Source of the DNA: Mycobacterium sp. 1245111.1
GTDB lineage: Bacteria > Actinomycetota > Actinomycetes > Mycobacteriales > Mycobacteriaceae
Assembly (NCBI RefSeq): GCF_001673405.1
Contig: NZ_LZLV01000074.1
Coordinates: forward strand, 1 to 41,985
DNA: 41,985 bases
Direction: 5' to 3'
The position numbers were made by a program, and so were the translations under genes. Each line of letters starts with the position of its first letter. The first letter of the stretch is position 1. Of this stretch, positions 8,109 through 17,884 are shown piece by piece. The notes under the pieces are model-generated. The model was not told the DNA's origin and searched no databases. It saw only the letters and a list, made by a program, of their open reading frames with translations.

Positions 8109-10901
8109 TCAGGCCCCCGGCCCGGGGTCGGAGGTCTGCTCGGGGGCGGCCTGCACGTCGTCGATGCGGTACTGCCGCGCGGCCGCCACCGGCACCGACG
8201 GATCGATCACGCCGTCGCGCGCCAGCGCCTCCAACACCGCGACGACCTGCGATTCGGCGTCGGTGTTGAAGTAGCGACGGGCCGCCGGACGGGTGTCGGA
8301 GAAGCCGAACCCGTCGGTGCCGAGTGTGACGTAGCTGCCCGGCACCCACGGCCGGATTTGCTCGGGGACGGCCCGCATCCAGTCCGAGACCGCGATGAAC
8401 GGGCCGCTCGCTTTGGACAACGCCTTCGTCACATACGGCTCCTCGGCGGGCCGGTCCGGGTGCCGCAGCCGCTCTTGCTGGATCGCCACGCCGTCGCGGT
8501 TGAGTTCGCTCCAGCTGGTCACCGACCACACGTCGGTGGCGACGTCCCATTCGGCGGCCAGCATCTCGGCGGCCCGCAGCGCCGCGGGCATCGACACCCC
8601 GGACGCCAGGATGTTGGCCTGGTTCGTGCGAGTCTCGGTGGCCGGGCGGTACCGGTAGATGCCGCGCAACACGCCTTCGGGGTCGAAGTTCTCCGGCTCG
8701 GCGGGCTGCACGTACGGCTCGTTGTAGATGGTGAGGTAGTAGAAGACGTTCTCGGGGTTCTCGCCGTACATCCGGGCCAGGCCGCCTTCGATGATGTAGG
8801 CGATCTCGAAGGCGAAGGCGGGGTCGTAGGACAGCACCGCCGGGTTGGTGGCCGCCAGCAGCAGCGATTGACCGTCGGCGTGTTGCAGCCCTTCGCCGGT
8901 CAGCGTGGTGCGTCCGGCCGTGGCGCCGAGCAGGAAGCCGCGCGTCATCTGGTCGGCCGCGGCCCACAGCCCGTCGCCGGTCCGCTGGAAGCCGAACATC
9001 GAATAGAAGATGTAGATCGGGATCATCGGCTCGTTGTGCGTCGAATACGACGTCCCAGCCGCGGTGAACGAGGCCACCGAGCCGGCCTCGTTGATGCCCT
9101 CGTGCAGGATCTGGCCGACTTCACTTTCCTTGTAGGCCAGCATGAGATCGGCGTCGACGGCGGTGTAGAGCTGGCCGTTGCGGTTGTAGATCTTGAGCGA
9201 CGGGAACCACGAGTCCATTCCGAACGTACGGGCCTCGTCGGGGATGATCGGCACGATGCGCGGGCCAATCTCCTTGTCGCGCAACAGTTCTTTGAAGGTC
9301 CGGACCGTCGCCATGGTGGTGGCGACTTCCTGGCTGCCCGACCCCTTCTTCAGCGGGGCGTAAATATCGCGCCCCGGCAGCCGCAGCGTCTTGGTCTTGG
9401 TGCGCCGTTCAGGCACGAAGCCGCCGAGCGCATGGCGCCGCTCGAGCAGATAGCGGATCTCCGGAGCCTCCGGGCCGGGATGGTAGTACGGCGGCAGGTA
9501 GGGATCCTGTTCGAGCTGGGAGTCGCTGATCGGGATTCGGATGGCGTCGCGGAAGTCCTTGAGGTCTTGCAGCGCAAGCTTTTTCATCTGGTGCGTGGCG
9601 TTGCGGCCCTGGAAGTGCGCGCCCAGCGAGTAACCCTTGATGGTCTTGGCGAGGATCACCGTCGGCTGACCATGGTGGTCGACGGCGGCCCGGTAGGCGG
9701 CGTAGACCTTGCGGTAGTCGTGACCCCCACGCTTGAGGTTCCAGATCTCGGCGTCGGTCATCGGTTCGACGAGCGCCTTGGTGCGCGGGTCGCGGCCGAA
9801 GAAATGGTCACGCACGTAGGCGCCGTCGTTGGCCTTGTAGGTCTGGTAGTCGCCGTCGGGTGTGGTGTTCATCAGGTTCACCAGCGCGCCGTCGCGATCG
9901 GCGTGCAGCAGGGCATCCCACTCGCGGCCCCACACCACCTTGATGACGTTCCAGCCGGCGCCACGGAAGAACGACTCCAGTTCCTGAATGATCTTGCCGT
10001 TACCGCGAACCGGGCCATCCAGGCGCTGCAGGTTGCAGTTGATGACGAAGGTCAGGTTGTCCAAGCCCTCGTTGGCGGCCACCTGGATCAGCCCGCGGCT
10101 CTCCGGTTCGTCCATCTCGCCGTCGCCGAGGAACGCCCACACATGCTGATCGGAGGTGTCCTTGAGGCCGCGGTCATGCAGGTAGTGGTTGAACCTGGCC
10201 TGGTAGATCGCATTCATCGGGCCCAGGCCCATCGACACAGTCGGGAACTCCCAGAAGTCGGGCATCAGCCGCGGGTGCGGATAGGACGGCAGGCCCCCGC
10301 CCGGGTGGCTGTGCTCCTGCCGGAAGCCGTCGAGCTGGTCGGTGGTCAGCCGGCCCTCCAGGAAAGCCCGGGCATAGATGCCGGGGGAGGCATGGCCTTG
10401 GATGAACACCTGGTCGCCGCCGCCGGGATGTGACTTGCCCCGGAAGAAATGGTTGAAGCCGACCTCGTAGAGCGCCGCCGACGACGCATAGGTCGAAATG
10501 TGGCCGCCCACACCGACTCCCGGGCGCTGAGCGCGGTGCACCATGATCGCGGCGTTCCATCTGATCCAGGCTCGGTAGCGGCGTTCGACGTCCTCGTCGC
10601 CGGGGAACCATGGCTCCATCTCGGTCGGGATCGTGTTGACGTAATCGGTGGACGTCAGCGACGGCAGCGCGACTCGCTGCTCGCCGGCCCGCTCCAGTAG
10701 CCGAAGCATCAGGTAGCGGGCGCGCGCCGGGCCGGAGCGCTCCAACATCTCGTCGAAGGATTCCAGCCACTCGCCGGTTTCCTCGGGATCGATGTCGGGC
10801 AGATAGGACGCGACGCCTTCGCGGATCACCCGCACGCGGTCGGGTTCGCTTGCGCCGGTTGGGTTTTTCGCCAGATCGTGGCGGACGAACTCGGTGGTCA
10901 A
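8109..10901 (-). CDS. aceE: Pyruvate dehydrogenase E1 component AceE
   Basis: Homodimeric thiamine-diphosphate E1 that decarboxylates pyruvate and passes the acetyl group to lipoyl E2. 930 residues from TTG 10901, chosen because AAGGAG lies 7 bases upstream and the product then begins [12 protein letters not shown], as in other mycobacterial AceE. The frame is open to 11225 but without support. The ThDP motif [12 protein letters not shown] is followed by [16 protein letters not shown]; further on are the pyrimidine-binding domain with [13 protein letters not shown] and the C-terminal domain with VSVTSW-type turns. The long E1 matches the AceE family rather than the two-subunit PdhAB type. It is upstream of mabR on the same strand, linking acetyl-CoA supply with fatty-acid synthesis by position. 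Confidence 0.96.
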   Translation of the reverse strand: MTTEFVRHDLAKNPTGASEPDRVRVIREGVASYLPDIDPEETGEWLESFDEMLERSGPARARYLMLRLLERAGEQRVALPSLTSTDYVNTIPTEMEPWFPGDEDVERRYRAWIRWNAAIMVHRAQRPGVGVGGHISTYASSAALYEVGFNHFFRGKSHPGGGDQVFIQGHASPGIYARAFLEGRLTTDQLDGFRQEHSHPGGGLPSYPHPRLMPDFWEFPTVSMGLGPMNAIYQARFNHYLHDRGLKDTSDQHVWAFLGDGEMDEPESRGLIQVAANEGLDNLTFVINCNLQRLDGPVRGNGKIIQELESFFRGAGWNVIKVVWGREWDALLHADRDGALVNLMNTTPDGDYQTYKANDGAYVRDHFFGRDPRTKALVEPMTDAEIWNLKRGGHDYRKVYAAYRAAVDHHGQPTVILAKTIKGYSLGAHFQGRNATHQMKKLALQDLKDFRDAIRIPISDSQLEQDPYLPPYYHPGPEAPEIRYLLERRHALGGFVPERRTKTKTLRLPGRDIYAPLKKGSGSQEVATTMATVRTFKELLRDKEIGPRIVPIIPDEARTFGMDSWFPSLKIYNRNGQLYTAVDADLMLAYKESEVGQILHEGINEAGSVASFTAAGTSYSTHNEPMIPIYIFYSMFGFQRTGDGLWAAADQMTRGFLLGATAGRTTLTGEGLQHADGQSLLLAATNPAVLSYDPAFAFEIAYIIEGGLARMYGENPENVFYYLTIYNEPYVQPAEPENFDPEGVLRGIYRYRPATETRTNQANILASGVSMPAALRAAEMLAAEWDVATDVWSVTSWSELNRDGVAIQQERLRHPDRPAEEPYVTKALSKASGPFIAVSDWMRAVPEQIRPWVPGSYVTLGTDGFGFSDTRPAARRYFNTDAESQVVAVLEALARDGVIDPSVPVAAARQYRIDDVQAAPEQTSDPGPGA

Positions 10902-11121
10902 CGCACTGCTCCTTAGTAGGCGGCCGACGGGCTTGTGGCTGGTCGAGCCGTCGCGGATTGACGTCTTCGGTGCTGTCTCGGTGCTCCGACCCCGGTGGGG
11001 GTTGCTCCTATCGTGCCGCACCGGATATCGGCGCGCGTAGGGCCCGGCTCGGCCGGTGCGCAACGCCGCGATGGTGGCGCGCGACGACGCGTCCCGACAC
11101 CAACCGGTAACGTCGTAACCT

Positions 11122-11694
11122 GTGCGGATCGGATGGCTCGGTTGGCCGGGATGGCCCAGCGCTGCGCGTGCCGCGGGTTGTGTCGCGGCAGTCCTGATCG
11201 CCGTCGTCGGCTGCACAACCGTCACCGAGGGGGCCCCGGGCGCCGACGTCGCGATAGCTCCGGCCTATCGCGCATCGGTCTCCGCATCGGTCTCGGCCTC
11301 GGCGGCCACATCCAGCATCAGGGAGTCGCAGCGGCAGCGGTCGATCACCGTCGCGGCTGTCGTCAAGGCGTGTGAATCGTTTGCGATCAGCAGCAAAGAG
11401 GCCGTCGACCGGGTGAACGACTTCGTCGCCGCGTACAACCGCGGCGGCGACACCTCGGCGGCCGAACAGCCCGCCATCGACGCGCTCACCCACAGCGCCG
11501 ACGCGGTCGAGGGCGATAGTAAGGGCCCGCTGTCAAAGCAACTGCGCGAGGCGCTCAACGGTTACGACGACGCCGCCCGCGAGGTGGCGAACGCGATCCG
11601 CTCGCACGCCGGGACCGACCAGTTCAACCAACGGGTCAATCAGCTCAACGATGCCAAGTCCGAAGCCGTGAAGCGTTGCCGGGCGTTCGGTTGA
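11122..11694 (+). CDS. Putative lipoprotein, mycobacterial conserved
   Basis: 190 residues from GTG 11122, divergent from aceE. The N-terminus is a signal peptide with a hydrophobic stretch ([11 protein letters not shown]) and a lipobox VVGC at Cys31, so it is probably lipid-anchored on the outer face of the membrane. The next 40 residues are Ser/Ala-rich and low complexity. The rest is helical with one Cys pair candidate (KACESF and KRCRAFG). Position between aceE and the DUF3052 gene matches M. tuberculosis Rv2240c. No enzymatic motif is visible and the function is unknown. Confidence 0.82.
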   Translation: MRIGWLGWPGWPSAARAAGCVAAVLIAVVGCTTVTEGAPGADVAIAPAYRASVSASVSASAATSSIRESQRQRSITVAAVVKACESFAISSKEAVDRVNDFVAAYNRGGDTSAAEQPAIDALTHSADAVEGDSKGPLSKQLREALNGYDDAAREVANAIRSHAGTDQFNQRVNQLNDAKSEAVKRCRAFG

Positions 11695-11792
11695 GTCGGC
11701 TGATGTGCAACGCTGCGCGCTATGCGACGATAAATTGCGTTACACCGCGTCTTTGACGCTCGAGCTGCTGGAACTGACAAGGAGGTCGCACG

Positions 11793-12215
11793 GTGGTGGC
11801 CGCGGATGACGCCCCGAGCTTTGCCCGCAAACTGGGCATCCAACCAGGGCAGGTTGTCCAGGAGTGGGGTTGGGACGAGGACACCGACGACGACATCCGC
11901 GCCGACGTGGAGGATGCGTGCGGTGGCGAGTTGCTCGACGAAGACACCGACGAGGTAATCGACATCGTCATGCTGTGGTGGCGCGACGAAGACGGCGATC
12001 TGGTGGACACCCTTATGGACGCGATCGCATCACTCGCCGACGACGGCGTGATCTGGGTGCTGACACCCAAGACCGGCAAGCCAGGTCACGTGCAGCCCGC
12101 CGAGATCGCCGAGGCGGCGCCCACCGCCGGCTTGATGCCGACGTCGTCGGTCAACCTCGGCGACTGGAGCGCCAGCCGGCTGGTGCAACCCAAGTCGCGC
12201 GCGGCACGCCGCTGA
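11793..12215 (+). CDS. DUF3052 family protein (Rv2239c-like)
   Basis: 140 residues from GTG 11793, with AAGGAGG 7 bases upstream. Very acidic first half (WGWDEDTDDDIRADVEDA, ELLDEDTDEVIDIVMLWW), then a LADDGVIWVLTPKTG beta strand, typical of the actinobacterial DUF3052 family. The C-terminal tail is basic. Its stop overlaps the ahpE start by one base (TGATG), so the two are coupled. Family function is unknown; the constant linkage to a peroxiredoxin suggests a redox-related role (inference). Confidence 0.88.
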   Translation: MVAADDAPSFARKLGIQPGQVVQEWGWDEDTDDDIRADVEDACGGELLDEDTDEVIDIVMLWWRDEDGDLVDTLMDAIASLADDGVIWVLTPKTGKPGHVQPAEIAEAAPTAGLMPTSSVNLGDWSASRLVQPKSRAARR

Positions 12216-12676
12216 TGCTTCCGGTCGGTAGCACCGCACCGGACTTCACGCTGCTCGACCAGAACCGACAACCCGTCACTCTCAGCGACTTTCGCGGCGC
12301 CAAAGACGTGCTGCTGGTGTTCTTTCCGCTGGCCTTCACCGGCATCTGCCAAGGCGAGCTCGATCAGATCCGCGATCAGCTGCCCGACTTCGAGAACGAC
12401 GGCCGCGCGGTGCTGGCCATCTCGGTGGGACCGGCGCCGACCCACAAGGTGTGGGCGACCCAAAGCGGGTTCCTGTTCCCGGTTCTCGCGGATTTCTGGC
12501 CACACGGCGCCGTCAGCCAGGCCTACGGCGTGTTCAACGACGAGGCCGGCGTCGCCAACCGCGGCACGTTCGTCATCGACCGGACCGGAACCATCCGGTT
12601 CGCCGAGATGAAGCAATCCGGTGAGGCTCGTGACCAGCGGCTGTGGGTCGACGCGCTGGCGGCGCTGAACGCCTGA
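12215..12676 (+). CDS. ahpE: One-cysteine peroxiredoxin AhpE
   Basis: Reduces peroxides and peroxynitrite through a single peroxidatic cysteine. 153 residues, the same as M. tuberculosis AhpE. The start ATG 12215 is internal to a longer open frame and is fixed by homology (MLPVGSTAPDFTLLDQN) and by the TGATG overlap with the upstream gene. Peroxidatic Cys45 lies in PLAFTGICQGELD, preceded by Pro38 and Thr42. No resolving cysteine is present, as expected for this class. The end (RLWVDALAALNA) is intact. Confidence 0.95.
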   Translation: MLPVGSTAPDFTLLDQNRQPVTLSDFRGAKDVLLVFFPLAFTGICQGELDQIRDQLPDFENDGRAVLAISVGPAPTHKVWATQSGFLFPVLADFWPHGAVSQAYGVFNDEAGVANRGTFVIDRTGTIRFAEMKQSGEARDQRLWVDALAALNA

Positions 12677-12681
12677 CCGTT

Positions 12682-12710
12682 TTGGGGCCGGGGCTATCGG
12701 ACGGTATCTT
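12682..12710 (+). promoter_or_regulatory. Probable promoter of the tRNA-Val gene
   Basis: TTGGGG (12682-12687) and TATCTT (12705-12710) are separated by 17 bases, a sigma-70/SigA-like arrangement. Transcription would begin near 12717, just before the mature tRNA 5' end at 12721. The -35 overlaps the region directly after the ahpE stop. Confidence 0.55.
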
Positions 12711-12720
12711 TGCCCGGCAC

Positions 12721-12795
12721 GGGCGCGTAGCTCAGTGGTAGAGCTCTGGTTTTACACACCAGCGGTCGGCGGTTCGATACCGTCCGCGCCCACCA
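12721..12795 (+). tRNA. tRNA-Val (anticodon UAC)
   Basis: A full cloverleaf can be drawn. Acceptor stem GGGCGCG pairs with CGCGCCC (12785-12791), followed by A and an encoded CCA. The D arm has GCTCAGTGGTAGAGC. The anticodon stem CTGGT/ACCAG encloses the loop TTTACAC with anticodon TAC, reading GTA (Val). The T arm is GGCGG-TTCGATA-CCGTC. It is next to an accessory block; tRNA genes are common integration sites, but no attachment repeat or integrase was found nearby. Confidence 0.97.
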
Positions 12796-12814
12796 GTCTT
12801 CGTGCAGTGTGGCT

Positions 12815-13663
12815 TTAGAGCTGCCAGTCGTTGGAGCCGTCGTGCCTGGAGTAGGTGCCGCCGCTGGTGTGGGTCACCACAATGGGATCTCCGGCGTTGA
12901 AGTTGTCGAAGAACCATTTCGCGTTGGACGGGCTGATGTTGATGCAGCCGTGGCTGACGTCGCGCTTGCCTTGGTCGTCGACTGACCACGGAGCGCTGTG
13001 CACGAAGTCGCCGCTGTCGTCGAACCGGACGGCCAGTTCGACCGTGGTCTTGTAGCCGTACGTCGAGTTGACCGGCACACCGTAGGTCGAGGAGTCCATG
13101 ACGACCGACGGCATCTTCTCCTGGACGTAGTACGTGCCGTTCGGCGTCTGATGGCCGCCGGATGCCATCCCCATCGACATGGGAATCGTCTTCTCCACGG
13201 CCCCATTTCGGGTGACAGTCAACTGGTGCGTGGCGTCGTCAGCGGTCGCGAGAAGGGTGTCACCCGTCTGGAAGCTGGAGACTGTGCCACCCGCGTCGAC
13301 GGTCACCGTGGTGTGCGCGGGCCAGAAGCTCAACGGGCGCCAGCGCAGCTGCGTCGGCTTCATCCAGTAGAACTTGCCGTCGACCGGTGGGTTCGACGTG
13401 ATGTGGACGGCGTTCTCGGTGGCCCCGGCATCGTCGACCAGCCCGGGAAAGTTGATGATGATCGGCTGGGCCACACCCACCGTTGCTCCGTTGGCGGGGA
13501 AGATCCTCGGCGGAGGTGGGCCTGGAGGCGGCGGAGGTGGGCCCGGATTCTGGCCCGCCCCTGGATCGTCGGGCGGCGGATCCGCCAGCGCGGGAACCGC
13601 GCCCAGCACCAAGGCCAAGGCCACGGTCGAAGCAATACCGGCTGCTTTCAGGGCGGCGAACAT
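12815..13663 (-). CDS. Secreted L,D-transpeptidase (YkuD) with Ig-like domain
   Basis: Cross-links peptidoglycan stem peptides 3-to-3 in the periplasm. 282 residues. Signal peptide 1-27 ends ALA-DP; a proline-rich linker (about 30-53) follows, then an Ig-like domain (about 54-145) as in mycobacterial Ldt proteins. The YkuD catalytic domain has the motif VSHGCINIS with Cys240 and His238, and His222 in [11 protein letters not shown] 13663 has GGAGG 7 bases upstream. It ends 19 bases after the convergent tRNA. Which of the five M. tuberculosis Ldt paralogues it corresponds to cannot be fixed; the proline-rich linker suggests the LdtMt4 (Rv0192) type. Confidence 0.93.
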   Translation of the reverse strand: MFAALKAAGIASTVALALVLGAVPALADPPPDDPGAGQNPGPPPPPPGPPPPRIFPANGATVGVAQPIIINFPGLVDDAGATENAVHITSNPPVDGKFYWMKPTQLRWRPLSFWPAHTTVTVDAGGTVSSFQTGDTLLATADDATHQLTVTRNGAVEKTIPMSMGMASGGHQTPNGTYYVQEKMPSVVMDSSTYGVPVNSTYGYKTTVELAVRFDDSGDFVHSAPWSVDDQGKRDVSHGCINISPSNAKWFFDNFNAGDPIVVTHTSGGTYSRHDGSNDWQL

Positions 13664-13688
13664 TCGTTGTCCTCCAGTCGTTTTCGGG

Positions 13689-14717
13689 CTAGTGGCCCGC
13701 GCGAGCCAAGTCGACCGGACCGCCGCGGCGAGCCAAGTCGATGGCGTACTGATTCACGAACGTCCCGGCCGGCGGATCACCCTTGTCGCATGACCCGTCG
13801 GATTCACCGGGACGCTTGATCCACAAGTAGGCGTCGGCGTGGGCGCCAGCGGTGGCCGCGGTCGGCGGTGTGCCGAGTGCCCGGCCGTCGGGATTGCACC
13901 AGTCGAGTTTGGATGCGGGCGCGGGCCCGGCGCCGTTACGCGACGTGTCGATCACGTAGTGCGATCCGTTGGTGAGCCCCGAAATCGCTTCGCCGTAACC
14001 GATTTCGTCTTCGGTGGTGAAGAAGTTCGCGACATTCAAGCTGAAGCCCCGCGCGTGGCCGACACCGGCTTTGTTGAGCCTGTCGGCCATGTCCGCGGCG
14101 CTGTGCCACTTCAGGTGGCCGCCATCGACGTACACGGCCGCGGCCGGATTGCGAGTCAGCGTGTCGACGGCGTAGCGGACCAGGTCGTAACGTTCTTCGC
14201 GTTGGCCACCGGATAGGCAGTCGGCCATCGCGAGGGCGTCGGGTTCGACGATGATCGCCGCCTTCGACCCGCCCACTTGGGATGCGATTGTGTCGATCCA
14301 ACCGCGGTATGCCTCGGCCGATCCCATGCCGCCGGCGGCGAAATTGCCACAGTCGCGGTGCGGGATTCCGTAAATCGTCAAGACCGGAATGGCGCCGGCG
14401 GCCGCCGCGTCGCCGGTGTACTTCGCGACCGTCGACGCCGACGAGCCGGGGACGATCCAGTACGCCTGGGGCGTGTTGGCGACCGCGGTCAGTTCGGGGC
14501 TCGGCGGATCGGCATGTTGCGCGGCGCGCATTGCCGCCGAGGTGGGGTTGACGTAGAAGGGGGCACCGGCCAGCGGGTTGGCTGCATCGGCCAAGCGCAC
14601 CGTCGGCGCGCGAGGGGTCGGTGGTGGATCGGCTACGACGCCCGTGGCGACAATGGCGGCCACACTGAGAAGGGGAGAGATCCATCGCACGACTGCACGG
14701 GCAGCGGAGAACGTCAC
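13689..14717 (-). CDS. Secreted glycoside hydrolase family 6 (endoglucanase-like)
   Basis: 342 residues from GTG 14717. The signal peptide (about 1-29) has a hydrophobic core [14 protein letters not shown]. The GH6 fold is recognised by [10 protein letters not shown] at the start, [15 protein letters not shown] with Asp122, and the family signature IIVEPDALA with the general acid Asp160. Later motifs are [36 protein letters not shown] and [13 protein letters not shown]. All are present, so the enzyme should hydrolyse beta-1,4-glucan. It resembles CelA1 (Rv0062) of M. tuberculosis, but at a different locus. It lies 25 bases upstream of the L,D-transpeptidase gene on the same strand, so they may be co-transcribed. 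Confidence 0.92.
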   Translation of the reverse strand: MTFSAARAVVRWISPLLSVAAIVATGVVADPPPTPRAPTVRLADAANPLAGAPFYVNPTSAAMRAAQHADPPSPELTAVANTPQAYWIVPGSSASTVAKYTGDAAAAGAIPVLTIYGIPHRDCGNFAAGGMGSAEAYRGWIDTIASQVGGSKAAIIVEPDALAMADCLSGGQREERYDLVRYAVDTLTRNPAAAVYVDGGHLKWHSAADMADRLNKAGVGHARGFSLNVANFFTTEDEIGYGEAISGLTNGSHYVIDTSRNGAGPAPASKLDWCNPDGRALGTPPTAATAGAHADAYLWIKRPGESDGSCDKGDPPAGTFVNQYAIDLARRGGPVDLARAGH

Positions 14718-14847
14718 CTCTGGAAAATTAGTGCATGGGGCAACGAGCGCAAATCGCGGTCCTCGCTGACAACGTGAACTCGAGATGGCCCTGCCGTGAC
14801 GTCCCGAGATTCGTCGCGCCGCTGCGCCCAGGCCGGGCTACAAATCA

Positions 14848-15138
14848 ATGGTGAGCAACCACCACGTGAACCTGACGCCGCAGGAAAACTCGTTGATCGG
14901 CGAGAGCCATCCCGAAGCGCTGGAGCGCATGGATGAGAAGCAGCTCAAGGAGCTGCAGACTCGTCTGCGGGCCGCCCGCGAGAAGAACTTCAGCCTGCTG
15001 AAGCGCCAGGGTGCGGCCCGCGTGGAGGCGGAGGGCGCTCGCGGCGCCGCGCAGCCGGCCAACGAGCGACGGGGCGAGAAGGTGGAGGCCTTCGACGAGG
15101 CCCTTGCCCGGGTGGGCCATCGCCTCGACGCCATTTAG
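14848..15138 (+). CDS. Small charged helical protein, conserved hypothetical
   Basis: 96 residues from ATG 14848 (or GTG 14851). Rich in Glu, Arg, Lys and Ala, with a long predicted amphipathic helix (MDEKQLKELQTRLRAAREKN) followed by a basic-acidic linker and a second helix (EKVEAFDEALARVGHRL). No signal peptide, membrane segment or cysteine is present. No good ribosome site is visible. The antisense frame over the same bases is low-complexity Arg/Ser/Ala and unlikely to be real. I do not recognise a characterised family; similar small proteins occur in other mycobacteria as far as I recall. Confidence 0.75.
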   Translation: MVSNHHVNLTPQENSLIGESHPEALERMDEKQLKELQTRLRAAREKNFSLLKRQGAARVEAEGARGAAQPANERRGEKVEAFDEALARVGHRLDAI

Positions 15139-15204
15139 GCGCGCCTAACGGCGAATCTGCCGAACGTCGCTCACAGGTCTCGGGCGTGGTGAATAGTCCG
15201 CGCT

Positions 15205-15717
15205 ATGAGCGAAGACGTGTTTCCCGATGTCCGGTGGGGTCGCAACCCCGGACGGCTGGTGTTGCGACCAATCACCGCCGTTCTCGGTTCGAGGGTGGGC
15301 GCCTGGTGTGTTCGCAAGTTGACGCCGCTGGATCACCGACTCCTGCGGCGAAGCCGCGGCCGCTTCACGATCTTCGGTCCGGTCGGTGTGCCGCTACTGC
15401 TGCTCACGACCACCGGTAGCAAAACGGGGCAGCGGCGCGAGATACCGCTGACCTATTTGCGTGAGGGCGACCGGTTGTTCCTGGTGGGCAGCAACTTCGG
15501 GCAGAGCCGTCATCCGGCTTGGTCGTCGAACTTGCTGGCGGATCCCAACGCATGGGTGACGATGGGCGGACACGAGATCCCCGTTGTCGCCCGGCGGTTG
15601 ACCGGACCCGAGAGTGAGCGCATTTACCAAAGTTTCGCCGACTACGCCAGCAACTACACCGCGTACCGAGACCGAACCGACCGCGACATTCGGGTTTTCG
15701 AGCTGACGAAGCGCTGA
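15205..15717 (+). CDS. Ddn-type F420H2-dependent nitroreductase family protein
   Basis: 170 residues from ATG 15205. It carries the hallmarks of deazaflavin-dependent nitroreductase/F420H2-dependent quinone reductase proteins: LLTTTGSKTGQRREIPLTYL, then VGSNFGQSRHPAWSSNLLADP, WV, then a C-terminal YTAYRDRTDRDIRVFEL. The split-barrel fold binds F420 through the K/S-rich TTGSKTG and the H-P-W-N-L segment. The physiological substrate is probably menaquinone or another quinone (family knowledge). Its neighbour on the other strand is an unknown protein at 15720; the stops are two bases apart. Confidence 0.9.
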   Translation: MSEDVFPDVRWGRNPGRLVLRPITAVLGSRVGAWCVRKLTPLDHRLLRRSRGRFTIFGPVGVPLLLLTTTGSKTGQRREIPLTYLREGDRLFLVGSNFGQSRHPAWSSNLLADPNAWVTMGGHEIPVVARRLTGPESERIYQSFADYASNYTAYRDRTDRDIRVFELTKR

Positions 15718-15719
15718 CG

Positions 15720-16070
15720 TTAGCCGCGGCCGCGCGGGCGTTGGCGACTGATGTATGTCATGACCCGTTCGCCGATCATCGCGAAAGCGTCGCCGTTGTC
15801 CGCGAGGTTGGCCAAACCGCCATGCTTGAGGAAGCCTTCCAGGCGCCGTTCGAACGGCCAGACGGCGTAGTCGTCGCTGCAGTAGGGAGAGTTCAGAAAC
15901 CGGTGCACGACGCGATCAATCTCGGTGTCCGTCAACATCAGAGCCCTACCGGCACGGCCGTACCCGGGTCGCGACCGCCGGGTCCGGGCGGCATCGGAGA
16001 GTTGAACGACGTTCGGCGCAGTTTCGCCTGTCGCGGTCGGTGCGGGCTGCCCAAGTGATTGTGAATTCAT
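15720..16070 (-). CDS. Conserved hypothetical protein, 116 residues
   Basis: Starts at ATG 16070 without a clear ribosome site; a second possible start is the Met of MLTDTEIDRV, about 45 residues in. The N-terminal third is disordered and basic. The rest is a compact, mostly helical domain (LTDTEIDRVVHRFLNSPYCSD..YAVWPFERRLEGFLKHGG). No signal peptide or catalytic motif is visible. The 67-base gap to the MDR gene allows co-transcription. Function unknown. Confidence 0.7.
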   Translation of the reverse strand: MNSQSLGQPAPTATGETAPNVVQLSDAARTRRSRPGYGRAGRALMLTDTEIDRVVHRFLNSPYCSDDYAVWPFERRLEGFLKHGGLANLADNGDAFAMIGERVMTYISRQRPRGRG

Positions 16071-16137
16071 GTCTATGACTGGTCGGGATGCCCGCTAGCC
16101 ACGGTTTGCAAACGGCGCCAAATGCCAGGATCCCGGC

Positions 16138-17142
16138 TTAGGGGACCAGCACGACTTTGCCGACGTTCTCTCGCGCGGCGAGAATCCGGTGTGCCTCGGG
16201 CGCGTCGGCGAACGGCACCGCCGCGTGTACGACCGGAGATGCCGTGCCGTCCGACAGCGCCGCCGAGAGCGGGCCGATCCACGGCTCTAGGGTCCCGCGG
16301 TCGTCCCAGAGCCGCAGCATGTTGATGCCGACCACCGTCTTGGAGTCGCTGATCTGCGAGATCAGGCTCAGGCCGCGCAGCATGGCCAGCGCCTGCGGAG
16401 CCGCCCGTAGCAGCGACCGCTTCTCGCCCTGCTGCAGCGCCGAAAGCCCGTATGCGACAAGGCGTCCGCCGGGACGCAGCAGATTGAACGATCGCTTGAG
16501 CGACGTGCCGCCGAGCCCGTCGAGAACCATGTCGTAGGGGCCGAGGCCTTTCCACCAGCCGTCGCGGCGATAGTCGATGGCCTTGACGACGCCGAGGACC
16601 GAAAGCTGAGCGTGCTTGCCCGGGGACGCGGTGCCGTGGACGATCGCCCCTGCCGCCTTGGCGAGCTGAATTGCTGCGATGCCGACCCCGCCGGCCGCGG
16701 CATGCACCAGCACCTGCTCGCCGGCGCGCAACGAGCCATAGCCGAGAAGCGCCGCCCACGCCGTCGCGTAGTTGACCGGCACCGCTGCGCCCTGCTCGAA
16801 GCTCATCGAATCCGGAAGCGGCACAGTGTCGTTCGCGGCTGTGTTGACGATCTCGGCGTAGCCGCCGAATCTGGTTCCGGCCAGCACCCGCTGACCGACC
16901 CGGGTGGAATCGACGCCGTCGCCGACCGCCTCGATGATGCCGGCCACCTCGTAACCGACAACGCTGGGGACTTTGGGCGCGTCGGGGTAGAGGCCGACGC
17001 GCGCAAGATGGTCGGCGAAGTTCACGCCGGCCGCGCGCACCGCGATCCGCACCTGCCCGGCGGCGGGCGGCCCGGGGTCGGGGCGATCCTGTACCTGTAG
17101 CACCGACGGGGGACCGTGCTTGGTGATGACGACCGCGCGCAC
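16138..17142 (-). CDS. Medium-chain dehydrogenase, NADPH:quinone reductase-like
   Basis: 334 residues from GTG 17142, chosen because the product then starts VRAVVITKHGPPSVLQVQ, the usual quinone-oxidoreductase N-terminus, and sits 2 bases after the cutinase stop. The GroES-like domain has VRAAGVNFADHLARVGLYP and PSVVGYEVAGIIEAVGDGV. The nucleotide-binding domain has VLVHAAAGGVGIAAIQLAKAAGA. No structural or catalytic zinc cysteines are present, so it belongs to the zinc-free QOR branch. The C-terminus ARENVGKVVLVP is complete. It probably reduces quinones or enones with NADPH; the exact substrate is unknown. It appears co-transcribed with the VOC and cutinase genes. Confidence 0.91.
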   Translation of the reverse strand: MRAVVITKHGPPSVLQVQDRPDPGPPAAGQVRIAVRAAGVNFADHLARVGLYPDAPKVPSVVGYEVAGIIEAVGDGVDSTRVGQRVLAGTRFGGYAEIVNTAANDTVPLPDSMSFEQGAAVPVNYATAWAALLGYGSLRAGEQVLVHAAAGGVGIAAIQLAKAAGAIVHGTASPGKHAQLSVLGVVKAIDYRRDGWWKGLGPYDMVLDGLGGTSLKRSFNLLRPGGRLVAYGLSALQQGEKRSLLRAAPQALAMLRGLSLISQISDSKTVVGINMLRLWDDRGTLEPWIGPLSAALSDGTASPVVHAAVPFADAPEAHRILAARENVGKVVLVP

Positions 17143-17144
17143 GG

Positions 17145-17837
17145 CTAGACGCGACTTGCGACGAAACCTGCCGCCTGAGCCGGCATTCCCGAATGCGGGT
17201 AGGAGAGATGCGCGGGGGAGTTCATCTCCTCGGGCGTGGGGATCGACATGCCCGCGTCGGTGGCGCAGATCGTGTCGCCGGGCGCGCACAGGTCGATGGT
17301 CTTGGCGCCGTACCACGGGCTGGCCGTCGACACCGACTGTCGCAGGTACCGGTCGGCCGGATTCCCGAAAAAGGCAAGGGCTGCAACGTGATTCGCTACA
17401 TCTTCCGGCACCGTTTTGGGCTCGAATCCAGCGATCGGAAACTGGGCGATAGTGACTTGGTCGATCACCATCGAACCCTGGGAGTATCCGCCGAGCACCA
17501 GTTTGGTGCTGGGACAGCTGGCGGCCATCGACATGACGTGAGCATTCGCATCGTCGGTGCCCGCGTTGACGGACGGGACGAAATCGTAGGTGGCGGGGTA
17601 GTTGACCGGGTAGACCGCGATGGATCGGCCACCGACGTGCGTGCGCAGCGCATCGACGAATTCCTGGCCGACCACGCCGACGCCGGGCGGCTCGCCGGTG
17701 GCGCGTGCGAACGTCACGTCGATGTCGGGGCAGGGCGCCGCGGACGCGGTCGCGGACAGCGTTGGTGCGCCGAGCGGCGCCAGCATGGTCGTCACTATCA
17801 CGGCGCCCGCCAAGTGGGCGATCTTCCGCGCGCTCAT
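17145..17837 (-). CDS. Secreted cutinase-like serine esterase
   Basis: 230 residues from ATG 17837; ATG 17855 is an alternative giving 6 more. The signal peptide (about 1-34) ends ASA-AP. The cutinase family pattern is complete: PCPDIDVTFARATGEPPGVG at the mature N-terminus, nucleophile Ser119 in GGYSQG, and Asp188 between cysteines in LCAPGDTIC. The catalytic histidine is probably His210 in SPAHLSY. Two disulfides (C36-C108, C184-C191) are likely. Mycobacterial relatives (CFP21/Culp family) are lipases or esterases in the envelope or medium. It lies between the VOC and MDR genes. Confidence 0.92.
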   Translation of the reverse strand: MSARKIAHLAGAVIVTTMLAPLGAPTLSATASAAPCPDIDVTFARATGEPPGVGVVGQEFVDALRTHVGGRSIAVYPVNYPATYDFVPSVNAGTDDANAHVMSMAASCPSTKLVLGGYSQGSMVIDQVTIAQFPIAGFEPKTVPEDVANHVAALAFFGNPADRYLRQSVSTASPWYGAKTIDLCAPGDTICATDAGMSIPTPEEMNSPAHLSYPHSGMPAQAAGFVASRV

Positions 17838-17884
17838 CCGTTTATGCTGGCACATCCGCGCGCCCGGTGGGGCGTCCTTTTCGG

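Noticed and set aside
7947..10433. Open frame of 828 codons antisense to aceE
   Set aside because: Arg/Gly/Val/His-rich translation with no family likeness, a by-product of high GC third positions in aceE, which is clearly coding on the other strand.
10902..11225. Upstream extension of aceE by 108 codons
   Set aside because: No similarity to AceE in the extension, no ribosome site, and TTG 10901 has a strong AAGGAG. The extension would also overlap the divergent lipoprotein promoter and start.
14838..15134. Minus-strand frame over the 96-residue protein
   Set aside because: Translation is a low-complexity Ser/Ala/Arg string; the plus-strand product has a sensible helical composition.
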